A stretch of DNA of 64,000 nucleotides from Solanum dulcamara (Eukaryota > Streptophyta > Magnoliopsida > Solanales > Solanaceae). Below, piece after piece: positions 32,633 to 44,895 of the stretch. Within the stretch, counting starts at the first letter, position 1. Each line of letters starts with the position of its first letter. The position numbers and the translations under genes are program-made. The stretch spans positions 21,793,134 through 21,857,133 of the forward strand of contig NC_077239.1 of the NCBI RefSeq assembly GCF_947179165.1. Direction: 5' to 3'. Below the pieces are notes generated by a model that searched no databases, was not told the origin of the DNA, and worked only from the letters and a program-made list of their open reading frames with translations.

Positions 32633-35345
32633 CCGCTATGATGATTTGTCCTCGGCCATAGTCCCATTCCCTTTGATGATCGCTCAACTCCCTCTCTAGT
32701 TAGGCTTCTTGTAAGTAGATCTGACATATTATCCTTTGACTTTACATAATCAATTATGATAATTTCACTAGAGAGTAGTTTCCTAATGGTATTATGTCTT
32801 CATCGTATGTGATGAGACTTACTGTTATACATAACTCTCCCATCTCTTCTTATTGCAGCTTGACTACCACAATGTATGCACATAGAAACTATTGGTTTGG
32901 GCCAAAACGAAATATCTTCTATGAAGTTCTGGAGCCATTCTTCTTCTTCACCTGCCTTTTCTAAGGCTATGAACCCAGACTCCATTGTAGAGCGAGCTAT
33001 ACATATTTGTTTGGATGATTTTCAAGATATCTCTCCTCCACCAATAGTGAAAATGTATCCAATTATGGACTTAATTTCAGTTGACCTAGTAATCCAATTT
33101 GCACCACTATATCCTTCAACAAATGTTGTATACTTATTATAATGCAAAGCAAAGTTTTGAATGTGTTCTAAATATCCCAAAATTCATTTAATTGCCATCC
33201 AATGATTTTGGTTGGAATTACTTGTGTATCGACTCAATTTACTTATAGCACAAGCTATGTCTGGTCGTGTATAATTCATGATGTACATTAAACTTCCTAA
33301 CACTCTTGCATAATCCAATTAAGCTTGACTTTCACCTTTATTCTTAGGAAATCAAGGTTCACATCACTTGATGTTTTTGCACTTTTGAAGTTCAAGTACT
33401 TATATTTGTCAAGTACCTTTTGGATATAATGAGTTTGAGATAATTCTAGACCTTGAGGAGTTTTGTGAATCTTAATTCCCAATATTAAATCGGCAACTCT
33501 TAGATCTTTCATATCAAACTTACTAGAAAGCATACGCTTAGTAGCATTTATGTTTGCAATGTTGTTACTCATTATTACCATATCATCCACATATAAAATA
33601 AACAATGAAAACTTTATTTGGAGTGTCTTTAATGAAAACACATTTATAACACTCATTAATCTGAAATTCATTTGTCAACATGGTTTGGTCAAACTTTGCA
33701 TGCCATTGTTTGGGTTCTTGTTTTAGTCTACAAAGTGACTTAACAAGTTTGCACACTTTCATTTCTTTATCAAGAATCACAAAACCCTTGTGTTGTTCCA
33801 TGTAAATTTCTTCCTCCAATTCTCTATTTAAGAAAGCTATTTTTACATTTATTTGATGGATTTCAAGATCATATACCGCAGCTAGTGCAATTAACATCCG
33901 AATGGATGTAATCCTAGTTATAGGTGAATATGTACCAAAATAATTAAGGCCATCTTTCTGGCTAAATCCTTTGACGATAAGTCTTGCCTTGTATTTGTCA
34001 ATAGTTCCATCAACTTTCATTTTTTTTTGGAAAATTCATTTTGAACCCAAGGGTTTGTTTCCTGGAGGAAGATCAACCAATTTCCAAGTATGGTTACTCA
34101 AGATTGAATCAATCTCACTATTGATAGCCCCTTTATAAAAGGATGAGTTCGCAACTGACATAGCTTCTTTAAATGTTTGAGGCTCATGTTCAAGAAGAAA
34201 TGTTACAAAATCATATCCAAATAAAGTAGATGTCCTTTGACGTTTACTAAGCCTTAGATTCTCATTGTTAGGTATATTTTCCTTAGGTTCTTCTCGAGGT
34301 CATTTAGACCATTCACGTCTAGTTTTATACGGATAGATATGTTCAAAGAACTTAACGTTATCTAATTCTATTACCGTATTATCATGAATATTCGGATGTT
34401 TGGATTTGTGAACTAAAAATTGACATGCTTTACTGTTTATAGCATATCCAATGAAACACAGTCCACAGTCTTAGGTCCTATTGTGACCCTTTTTTGTTTT
34501 CTTTCTTTCCATTTCTCATACGGAATAGACTATATTTTGCTATGTGGAACTCTATTGAGTATTCAATTTACTGTAAGGATGGCTTTCCCCCATAAATTTT
34601 GTGGTAAACCTGAACTTATAAATAAGACATTCATCATTTCCTTCAAGGTTCGATTTTTTCTTCCGCAATTCCATTAAATTGAGGCAAGTATGGTGCAGGA
34701 GTTTGATGGATGATTCCATTTTCAATATATTTCTGCAGAAGGAGATTCATACTCTTCACCTCTATCACTTATTATCATTTTTATCTTCTTACCCAACTGA
34801 TTTTTAACTTCAATTTTATATTGCCTAAATACTTTTATTGTGTTAAAACTTATGAAATATTTTTTCCCACCATGTGATGGTGTTGACTTCATATCACAAA
34901 TGTCGGTGTGAATAAATTATAAGAGATTGAAATTTCTTTCAATAGATTTATAAGAATGCTTAGCATACTTAGATTCAACACAAACTTGACATAGGTTGAT
35001 CAGTTTTCACAAGATTTTGTAATTGACATGTCCAAAACATTCATGCCATAAAAAGTTTGACTCAAGCAAATAAGAAGGACCAAAAATATTGAGTTTGAAA
35101 AGACCCTCGTGAGGTAACTTTTTCCTACAAATATTTTGTTCTTTCTTATTACAACTTTGTCAGATATAAATATTGTTTAAAGTCAACACCTTGTTAGATG
35201 TCCTTTTCAGGAGGACATTTCCGTAACCTTCGATATTGGTTGTTGCAGAATTGTCCATGAACATAATCTTATCGGGTTCAATAAGAGCATATGAATCAAA
35301 TGCTTCTTTATAACACAAAAATGACATATACCTTTTCACCAATAT
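32633..35345 (-). pseudogene. Copia pol of element D (protease/pre-integrase, integrase, RT, RNase H)
   Basis: Read right to left. 35160-35342 has MFMDNSATTNIEGYGNVLLK and KVLTLNN (protease/pre-integrase). About 34540-35100 is integrase, with HECFGH-like zinc remnants, IISDRGEEY and NGIAE. 33583-34020 is RT start (DKYKARLIVKGFSQKDGLNY, INVKIAFLNRELEEEIYMEQ). 33297-33600 holds the RT catalytic YVDDMVI and DMKDLRVADLILGIKIH. 32650-33250 is RNase H (RPDIACAISKLSRY, STMESGFIALEKA, SKSHHIR). At least ten stops or shifts. Order integrase before RT defines copia; motifs resemble Tnt1-type elements. Its 3' end is cut by the solo A LTR. Confidence 0.9.
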
Positions 35346-35349
35346 TCAT

Positions 35350-36724
35350 GTCTATACAAGTAGTTGTATTTTAATAGGCATATCTTTTCATGAAAAATCA
35401 AAACATTTTAAGTGACACTCTCTCACGAGAGAACACAACTCTTTTGAACAAGTATATATATTTAATTTGGTGGTTTCATACTAGTCATATCATATTATAT
35501 ACTAGTAAAAGAGAAACTCAACGACCACAATATCAAATATACTCCAAGAGTTTGGTGGATCATACAAGAATATCATTGAATTCATATCTTGTGCTTCAAA
35601 ATATAAGTTAGACACTAAGTCTAATTTTGTTTTTACACAAGCAAAGAATCCCCACATTTTAAATGTGATCTAAAAAATATTTTCCAATTAAAAAATAATT
35701 TTTTACATTTTTTTTCTATCATCATTAGACAGACAACTTAGTATTTAGAATACTGACAATAAAGACTTAATCTTTATACAACTTGTTTCTAGTTAACAGT
35801 GAAGTTTCTATATTCTTCAAATCATCAACCGAATGAACTTTGAATGCTGATAAAATTTTCATGACTTCAAATTAGTTTCAAATTCAGACAGAGTAGAAAA
35901 TCAAGAGGTTTTTTAATCTCCAGAAACCAAAAATACAACACTGTTTCTAGTTAATGATGAAATTTATATATTCTTCAAATCTTTTAACTTTAATATTCCT
36001 GATGAAGTTTTATACTCTTCAAGTCGGAATATACATTCAAACAGAGTGTTTAATAAATTGGTGAAGATTTTATATTCTTCGAACCAAATACACAGTATGA
36101 TTTATTCTGTGATTTTTTTATATTCTTCAAACCAAAGAAGTAGAAAATTAGAAGATTTTAGTCTCAAAAATTCAGACACAATCAAATTTCACATGGAGTA
36201 GAAAATCATACTGAGTTTTGCCTCCCAAAATAGAAAATAGATGAACACAAAAAAAAAATCATCTAATACGGTGACACCAGTATACACCATTTCAAACAAA
36301 ACACCTTATGTACAAAGTAGGGCCTATGAAGTTACACATTTTCATTGAGTCAGCCTGAAAAATTATATTCCACTTTCCATAACATTAATTCTATCTATTT
36401 TAGGGGGCAACAAAGTCCCTAATTGTTTATTATTTTTTTTTCCTGAAATATGAGCAGTCACGAAGTGCCTTTGTAAATTCTCATTCTTAGCAACAAAGTG
36501 CACTTGTTTCAAATTTCTTAAATACTAATTTCAATCCTTTGAAAGATACCAATTTTATTTGAAAAACCACAAAAAAAAACTAGTAAAATTAAATGACACA
36601 ATTAGAAAAATTTTCAGTGGCTTCACCACACAACTTTTCCGCATTAACCATTTTTGTTGTCATTAAAATGTAATTTTCATAATGAGAGATTATCAATGTT
36701 GATATTTATTAAATTCCTTAAGAT
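35350..36724 (-). other. Element D 5' interior, gag not recognisable
   Basis: AT-rich, no zinc knuckle or gag signal. A motif close to GATGAAGTTTTATATTCTTC recurs five times (about 35801, 35961, 36001, 36061 and 36113), often preceded by GTTTCTAGTTAA. It may represent degenerate expansion in the leader. Confidence 0.5.
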
Positions 36725-37215
36725 TGTTAACTCCTCTATTAAAGTTAGTAAACCAGAAAATAATTAAGATGAAAAGAAATGAAACTATTCGAGTCTATAG
36801 AAATTACTATGTGTCCTTAAGAAATTTAATCTCTTCACTGTACCGGAGATTGTGGATTATTTCCTCCCAGGATAAAACAGATAACCTATTAAAGAAGAAA
36901 TAGTACCTCAAACTTCAATAACTTCAGCGAACTCAAAAGGCAGCAACGAAATAACACAAAAACTCTACTTTTATTTGTAAGAAAATGTATGCAGAAGAAG
37001 GAGCAAATTTCATTTTTGAAAAATGAGAGAAAACCCTCTATTTATAGCTAACAAAGGGTAGTATGAAAATGTTCTTAATGCACCTTTTTGGAAAGGTCAC
37101 AACCATTTGGATAAGGCACAATCTTTCGGAAAGATCACAATCCTTTGAAAAGTTACGACTCTTCAAAAAAAATCACAACCCTTCATTTTTCATTCACACC
37201 TATTAAAATCCAACT
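36725..37215 (-). repeat. Element D 5' LTR
   Basis: Plus-strand start TGTTAACTCCTC. The last bases have decayed to CCAACT from CCCAACA. It pairs with 29105-29613; several substitutions and small deletions indicate an old insertion. No clear PBS lies beside its inner end. Confidence 0.87.
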
Positions 37216-37279
37216 GTATTTTAGCAGACTTGATGATTATTATTTCAATATGAAAGGTATTTTAATTGTTTTGTGTGTC

Positions 37280-38346
37280 TCTTAAAAAAAATTTAGAAAC
37301 ATTTTGAGATTAATTTGGACGAGCATTACGGGAAAGATTGTTGTGAGGATATCCTGAAAAATATAAGCCGACAATGGCCCTACAAGTTAAAGCAAGTATT
37401 TGAAAGTGCACGCTCTGAGGAAGAACCTTGCAAAATAGAAGTGTCGGAGTTGACCTTAAAAAAATTGAAGAGGCTTTGTGATATGTGGGTCAATCCAAAA
37501 CATAAGGTAATTTAAATTCTTGTTATTCTCATTGTTATTAAAGTTATGATAATTATATTTTCTTTGTAGAAATGATGCGATATAAATAAGGCCAATCGAA
37601 CTAAGATTAAATCTAATTATTTCATGGGATCAAAAGTGTTTGTACCGGCTTGTGCTAAAATTGTAATTTATACCATTTTTATTTTTTTAATAATAAAATT
37701 TTAGTACTATTTCAATTTTTTTCTTTAATTTTAATGGGTGAAAATGAACCAGAAAAAGTATAGCCTCACAGAATCGAGTTCTACAAGCATACTCAGAAAG
37801 GATGATCATCTTTAGATGTTGAGACTCACTATGTAAGAAAATTATTATTTTTAATAACATATCAATTGCATTCGTTCAATTAATATTATTCAGAAGTTAT
37901 GCCTTCTCCTTTAAATAGTATTAATATATTTATGCAGAATAACATGAAAGATTGAAAAAGATCTACATACTTTGGGAGAAGCTTCCATGACTATTGATAA
38001 AAATATAAATACTGTACTTCGTACAAAGTTGGAGTACATAAAAGGACTCGATTATGGTCCAAAACCTAATACTACAAGAGCTACACAAAGAAGAACGATA
38101 GAGTTAGAAGAATTCCTCAGAAAGGCAAAATAGGAAGTTGTTAGTACCCAAAATAATTTACAGATGCAATTAAATGCTATTGAAACTGAAGTAGAAAATC
38201 AGCTGACTCGGATACTAGACCACAGTCTCAAATACAAGACCAAAAGTCTCAAATACAAACATTAAATTCTCAATTGAATATTGTAATGACACGCCAAGAG
38301 AAAATGTTTAGGAAAATACAACGTTTTGTAGCATTTAGTATCTAAC
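37280..38346 (+). pseudogene. CACTA element gene relic (Transposase_24 / plant En-Spm type)
   Basis: Exon-like 37300-37506 reads DEHYGKDCCEDILKNISRQW, then a coiled-coil-like stretch and LKRLCDMWVNPKHK. A donor AAG|GTAATT lies at 37507 and an acceptor TTTGTAG ends at 37569. It resumes after a stop as CDINKANRTKIKSNYFMGSK, the conserved block of the plant transposase_24 family. Further exons read EPEKV, PHRIEFYKHTQKG, SSLDVETHY, then EASMTIDKNINTVLRTKLEY, IKGLDYGPKPNTTRATQRRT and a helical tail. Stops at 37573 and elsewhere. Solo LTR E begins right after it. Confidence 0.75.
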
Positions 38347-38831
38347 TTAGCTGTCACGATCCAACCCCATAGACCGCGACTGGGGTCCGACCTGGACCCC
38401 CTGTATACCTAACTATCAGTTGTGGTCAAATTGAACTGTAAATAAAACAATATCATATAACAGAGCCCCATTGGGCGTTAACATTTTCATAAACCTGTAG
38501 CCCTTTTCGTTTGTGTCGTAACATGAAAGGGCATGCAATCCGACAAGACTTCCATAACATAATAACATATACCATACATCATGTAGACCCAGATGAATCA
38601 AACTGATATACACAACCCACATATACATGTCTGCAGACCTCTAACAATATCAATGACAACATATGGTGGGACAGGGCCCCCGCCGTACCCCTGAATAACA
38701 AAACAATACTATACATCAACGACCAATGCCAAAAATTAGGCTCCGATATAATAGAGCCTCTTCCAGCTGAGCTGAGCGGGATCCTAACATGACGGACTCC
38801 CAAAACATGTACCTGTACCTACGGGCATGAA

Positions 38832-38877
38832 ATGCATCCCCTCCGAGAAAAGGGGGTCAGTACGACATATGTACTGA
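38832..38877 (-). promoter_or_regulatory. Hairpin module in family E LTR
   Basis: Hairpin 1 is TCAGTAC, loop ATATGTC, GTACTGA (element sense), a perfect 7-bp stem at 38857-38877. A second smaller stem GCAT-TTC-ATGC lies near 38825-38835 and keeps the TTTCATG core. Distance to the LTR end is about 0.5 kb, as in A and C. Confidence 0.5.
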
Positions 38878-39631
38878 GTATGTAAAACATAACACAATAC
38901 GACTAGAGGCATATCTGAAATAGAGAAGTAGGGGATAAAATATCAAATCAGAAACCTGTACCTGGAAAAGTAAAATCATACATGCTCAAATTTTCAATAT
39001 AGCCGGCCCTATCAAAAATCCGGTGAATCATAACTGTAGTAACATCACCTCCTTATTACAACACATCATCACATCATCATATATATATATATATACCCGA
39101 CCCTCTAGTGAGGGCGCGATGAACAATGCAGTGGAATTGTGCACGATTACTATTCCCGGCCTCGGGGTCGATGAAAGAAGTGTTACAGTATGCACGAGTA
39201 GAGTAGTGAGAAACAAAACACAGTTTAAATCATTATTGGAGACTCAATGAAGTCATAAGGTGAATCATCCCTAGAGATCAAGGCAGAAAGTATCTGACGT
39301 ATACCCCCTAAATGTCACTAAGGACAAGGTAAAAGAGAGTTTTGGAAATCTTAGACATATACTAGTATGAAATATCTTATAGAAGTCCGAGCGTTGGTTA
39401 TCTCAGAGCCTTTCCTTTTTTTACAGAAAAGAGCTTAGTCGAATCAATCGTTATACAGTCATATAGAAGACTCGAGGAGTAGGAGTATAACTAATTTAAA
39501 AATATTAACATCTAGAAGTGATCCAGAGTCCTGAAGTCATATTCAGAACCTAAGAGTGAAGTTGCTCTGAAGCTTTCATCATCCATAGCCTACATCTAAG
39601 ACATGCCAAAAGAAAGAGAAAAGATAGGCTT

Positions 39632-40713
39632 TACATACCTGTGTCAAAAACATACCAAGAGAAGCTTCACTTACCTGTTACGAATTACTTCTTATCCCGT
39701 TTGTCTCGTCATCCTTTAAACCTAAGTAACATAAAAGAAATACGAGTATTAACAACCCTTGGATTTCCAGCACCTTAGGCTACCCATAAGTATTCATAGA
39801 ACTCAACCCTTCGCTCGCTTTCTCGACTAGTTCCTTAACTAGTTAAAGAGTTAACGAAAATCGGACAGCATCTCCCCTATAATATGTCCTATACGAATTC
39901 CCAATTACATACCTAATTACTATAGACAATCAACAACAACAACCTGCAGCTTATGTACAAGTAAAACATGGCGACATTACACAATATAAACTCCAACCAA
40001 CTTGCTGAAAATTACAATACCAAAATAGGTTTCTAGTCTTTATTTCACAAGGCCTTTAATTATATGAAATGAGGGGTCGTGTGGCTGAAACTAGAAGAAC
40101 CCACACCCCTTTTAGAAAACATTTAGTCCCTGCAACAACACACCACACCCCTACAGCAAAACCCTCACAAGAACAACACTTTACTTCGACGACAAATCAA
40201 TTATAACGACTACAATTTGGATTGTCTCCGACGCCAAGCATTCCTATCCCATTTCCATGTTTCCAGACACACACAAGGCCTATAATACACTCCATAACAA
40301 CACCATAAAGTAAAATTTGAAAGGAGAAACCTTACCTTACCCGAATTTGGCCAAAACTGCCAAATTGCAACTCAAAACTTCTCCAAACGTGCTGAAATTA
40401 TGCGGGCTGTTTATGTCCCTTCTCCGCTGCCCCAAATTGGAATTTTTGGTTATCAAAAACCATTATATAACCGTGGAATACCTCAAATAATTAATTCACA
40501 GAAAATGAAACTCGTACGCTTACCTTGGCAGCCCCCAAACCCGTAGCCCTCCTTTCCTTGTCTTCAATGTTTTCCTTCAGCTTCCTCTTGTTTGTTCCAA
40601 GTGTAAAGCTGAAGTTATTGTTCCATAGACATCGTAAGATACATGTATACACCCCCACGTGGTTGAGGAACACCCTAGATAATTAATTCATGGAGAAAAT
40701 TTGAAGAACTTAC
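39632..40713 (-). promoter_or_regulatory. Series of splice-donor-like sites in E LTR
   Basis: Element-sense AAAG|GTAAGT (40713), CAAG|GTAAGC (about 40527), CGGGTAAGGTAAGG (about 40333), ACAG|GTAAGT (about 39676) and ACAG|GTATGTAAAGCC (39638). The last matches the motif in A and C. That so many strong sites lie in one LTR is unusual; real splicing is not shown. Confidence 0.4.
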
Positions 40714-40940
40714 CTTTAATTTCTTAAGAACATGGTTGTCTTGTTCCTTGTCCTTCTTCACGTTTTTCTCTCAAATTTCTTGGCTGATTTTTGGATAATG
40801 AACAAGTTAAAAGTCACATAATACATATATATACACCTCTTTAGAAGGTGCCACATGGCAGCCCCCTAGGGTGACATGTGGAAGCCTCCTAGGGTGCCAC
40901 CTCAACTTATTCGGCCAATCAAATGCTGCCATGTGGCAGT

Positions 40941-43900
40941 TGTCACGCCCCGAGAGGGTACCCTAGATGTAACCGGCACTCAGAAACTATTTCTGGCTCC
41001 CAAGCGAACTGCATAGCCTGATCACACATCCGTTCATTCATTTATTCAGTGGAAAGTTTAAAAGTAAAGAATACTTTAGCGGGCAACTCAAATCACCCAT
41101 CCAACTCAAAGAATAAAGGCCATGGGCCGACAGATCAACTAAAATATTTGTCATTTAAAAATAGTTTGACAAGAATAACTCAAGGATAGGAATACTCAAT
41201 CGACTCATCACTATCTAGTCTATGAAGCCTCTATCACTACTATCTAATTGGTGCCAATGATATGTTCATGGCTACCTCAAATTAAAATGAAAAGGGCTAA
41301 CTCGATGCAAGAATACACAGATGGTGTCCTCCGAATGTAGGGGAGGACTCACCAATATGCTGAGTGCGAATAGATCCCCAATGATGCTCCTATTGACGAT
41401 CTCTTAAACCTGTCTCTGCATCATGAAATGATGCAGGTCCAAATGGACGTCAATACGTGGAATGTACTGGTATGTAATATGGCAGAATGAAACATACCTC
41501 AAGGAAGAGTAGCAACGGTCCAAATATCTCAAATCAGAAAGATAAGAGAGACTCAAATAAGGCATCATAAGTCTAAAGTAAGAATACATTTTTAGACAAG
41601 GATCAATCATATACCATACAGTCCAATCCAATCATGTATAATACAGTTCGATCAAATCATTTACAATTCGATCTCTTTCAATCATGTTCAATCCGATTAT
41701 ATACACTCAACTGAACAATCAACTCAATAATCAAATCCAATCTAGTCACATACCATTCTATTCAATCCAATCACAATTCGTCTACTCCAATCCGAACGTA
41801 TACAATCTACTCAACATTCAACTCAACCATCAGCTCAAAGGACTCAACTCAGTAAATATGCAAATTAAATTATGCAACGTTTCACAATTCAACTCAAAGG
41901 ACTCAACTCAATAAATATGTAACAACTCACTCAAGTGTCCTAAATCTAACAAGAAATAGTTTAGACAGGACTAACTCATAAGCATATAGCAACTCACTCA
42001 ACTCAACTGACTCAGAGCACTATCAAGACCTAAATGGGAGTTTCTCTTAACCGACAACCATCACCTATGAGCCGGCGATAGTACAACAATCAGACGTTGT
42101 TGCCACGTCCGTCCATACCTTGCTAGGGCATGAGCGCCTCCCTAATCATGGATACCTTCGATTAGTCAAGTCCTATCATTTCAGGACAATAAAAATAAGA
42201 AACATCCGACTTTAACGGTTCGATCCTAAGGGAAGCATCCGACTTTAATAGTTCCATCCCTACCCACGTTGGCGGCGTAGTTTCTGGGGTTCGAGTATGG
42301 ACTGTACTCTCGCCCGCCTCGGTGCTCGATACTCCTCCCATGACTCCATGCTCATAAAACTCCTCTAATCATCTCAACAAGCCCTCACGGCTAGTTTCAC
42401 GTGGTACATTACCACCTCATCAACTTTGTTCTCATTTCAACTCAATCAAGCCTCATTGGACCTTCTTTCAAATCGACTCATCTCAAATCATCAAACTCTT
42501 CTCTTTAAAAATTTATACAATCTCAACTCAATGAATGCAGAAAATATTATGTACATTAAAATATAATTTCAACTCTTCAACTCAAACTCAAAATAGATAC
42601 TTTAATGTAAAAATACTCAACTCATTTAAAGGCTCCTCATACTCAACTCATACTTAAACTCCTTTCTAAATCAAAGATGAAACTAATAATTATTTAAACT
42701 CAAAATAGTGTATAAGTAGGTTATGCAAAAAGGTTCACAAATAATTTATTTAAAGCTCCTCCTCAAAAGATCATTTATTTTCAAAATATTCCTAAGACCC
42801 CAATCAACTCAAATTATGCATATCACATACCACAAAATCACATTAGACTCCAATCCACTTCATCACATAACATCCTCATCAATATACCTCTTCGTCAACC
42901 ATTCTACATATATTAAATAAGCACCATTCACATCGTCATCAAAACATCATCATCACATCATCATCATATATTATCATTTACATCATCATCAAATATTATC
43001 ACCACATCATTGTCAAGTATCATCATCACATCAATCATCAAACATCTACTCTAAAATCCTTATTTTTGTCCTATGTTCATTTTATAGAAGCAAAGGGACA
43101 TTCTTAACTAATCAATTCATTCTTTTCATTCCAATTAATAAATATATATACACACAACTATCCATCTCAACCTCAAGACATTTATGACAAGAAATCTCAT
43201 CTTGGGTTCATGTTTCATATACTCTCAATAAAACTCAACTCAAGAATATCGTCAATACCTATAAATCTATATACAAAGATACATTTGTAGTTAATAATAT
43301 GAAAAATAACTATTTAGCAACTCAAGTCATTAAAATCATCAAGCAACCATTTGTATCTAAAAACATTCCATAGTTTAGGGAAAACTTTCAAGAAAACCTT
43401 TCTAGAAGGTGCAACTCTTTCACAACTCCTAACCAACACATCTATGGGCATATGGAAGAACTCAATCCATATTTTAGGTTAGCCTTACATACCTTCTTTG
43501 AAGACTTTGAAGAAAGCCTTGTGGTTGGGTCTTCAATGGAGGACTCAAATCTTGAAGGTCTTGGGCTCCTTTTGTTGGAAATGGAGAAGAAGAAGAAAAG
43601 AGAGAGAAGCTAGGGCTTTTTTTTTAGAGAGAGGGTGAGGCTGCAAAATGTGTTCCCAAAAGACCAAGGGTAACATATATATAATTTGGGTAAGTTCCCA
43701 AATTGCCCCTCTTCAAAAGTTCTGAAAATAGGCTAAACATGCACCTGGCGCGATAGTGGCGCGTCGCGCCATTACAGCGCCGGGCCAATTACGCCTAAAA
43801 CCTGCACACCTCGCAGTGGCGCGCCGCGCCAGGGACCAAACTACTGAGACATGTTTCTGGCGCGATAGTGGCGCGTCGCGCCCTTATAGCGCCAATGCCA

Positions 43901-44454
43901 TATTTTCTGAGTTTTGGAAATTTGGTCTGAAAAACCCTGCACAACTTTTAGCGGTGCATCGCGCCAGGGGACAAACTACTGAGGCATGTTCCTGGCGCGA
44001 TAGTGGCGCATCGCGCCACTACGGTGCCAATCCCAGATTTCCAGTAGTTGAACCCCAGGCCTGAAAATGAAATTCCTGCCATGCTAGTTCGTCTTAAGAT
44101 CGTCGTATCTTTCGACTCCGAACTCCAAAATTCACATTCTTGGTGGCGTTGGAAAGAAGACTCGACGAACTTTAATTTGGTGGGTTGTGGGACACCCAGT
44201 TATTTATATCCTAGGAGATATGGTCCTTTGAAGTTGACCCTTATACTAACTCATCCGAAAACTTAATCGATTGGAGTTCGTTGGACTCGACTTGGTGTTA
44301 GAGATCCCTCATGACCCCTAAACACATCTAACACTCTTCAAATACTTAGGAATTAATCCTAACTCATGTGTAAAATTACAAGTCCTCCGGTCCAAGTCTA
44401 CACTCAAGTGAAGAAATACTCAAATCTTAGCGAAAAATTTTGGGGGGTGTTACA
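40941..44454 (-). mobile_element. Solo LTR of family A inside E
   Basis: Begins TGTCACGCCCCGAG, ends GGGGTGTTACA, flanked by identical GCAGT (40936-40940 and 44455-44459). At 3.5 kb it is nearly full length, including the region missing from the 5' LTR of element A. Hairpin 2 at 41416-41436 is a perfect 9-bp stem (CTGCATCAT/ATGATGCAG). Donor motif at 43492, TATA near 43673-43685, GC-rich repeats near 43745-44030. It landed about 0.1 kb upstream of E's TATA box. Confidence 0.94.
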
Positions 44455-44474
44455 GCAGTGGGGCTACTCCAAGA

Positions 44475-44572
44475 TGCTGCATCACCTACTTGACCCTAAG
44501 TAGGTGCATCACCTGCTGGTCCAAGTAGGTGCATCACCTACTTGCTTTGAGTAGGCGCGTCGTTTTCTTATT
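44475..44572. repeat. GTAGGTGCATCACCTAC repeat-hairpin in E LTR
   Basis: Three to four spaced copies of GTAGGTGCATCACCTAC-like sequence at roughly 32-bp steps. One copy, CAAGTAGGTG-CAT-CACCTACTTG (44522-44544), is a perfect 10-bp inverted repeat. It sits upstream of E's TATA box once the nested LTR is removed, the same position as the 135-bp repeats in A. Confidence 0.75.
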
Positions 44573-44895
44573 TCTCTTTCGTGAGCTCGTAATCTCGTCT
44601 TACTTCAAGAGCATATGCACTCCTTGCTACTTAAGCTCGACGTGTACTCAAGTAGCTTAAGTGTGTAGGACTTCTAAGTTAGTAGATTACGTAGGTAAAT
44701 CAAGTCCTACGATTCATTTTTTGGCCTCCAACTCATTCTGAATTCTCACGACTCTATTTCCAACCTTCCCTCTCACGGGATATCATATTCTCCCTTCCTT
44801 AGAGTCGTTTGGTAGTGTCATAGCTTATCCGACTCACATGATAATGTCTAAGGAACTTAAGAGACATTCCGAGTTTAAAAGTGTGGGGTGTAACA

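Larger units (their letters stand above)
29105..37215 (-). mobile_element. Element D: degraded copia retrotransposon carrying a solo A LTR
   Basis: LTRs at 29105-29613 and 36725-37215, polypurine tract by the left LTR (element-sense CATGTGGGGGAT), and copia-order pol on the minus strand (protease/pre-integrase, integrase, RT, RNase H). The insert 30183-32627 is a later solo LTR near the pol 3' end. Flanks share GTAT (29101-29104 and 37216-37219), a probable target duplication with one mismatch. The PBS side is decayed, and the gag region is lost or unrecognisable. Confidence 0.88.
38352..44895 (-). mobile_element. Solo LTR of family E, split by a solo A LTR
   Basis: Plus-strand ends TGTCACGATCC and GGGGTGTAACA, flanked by TTAGC (38347-38351) and TCAGC (44896-44900), a duplication with one transition. 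Without the nested A copy it is about 3.0 kb. A TATA box (about 40822-40835, minus strand) is followed by a leader and donor-like AAAG|GTAAGT (40713), which sets the orientation. Hairpin 1 lies at 38857-38877. No coding region. Confidence 0.82.
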
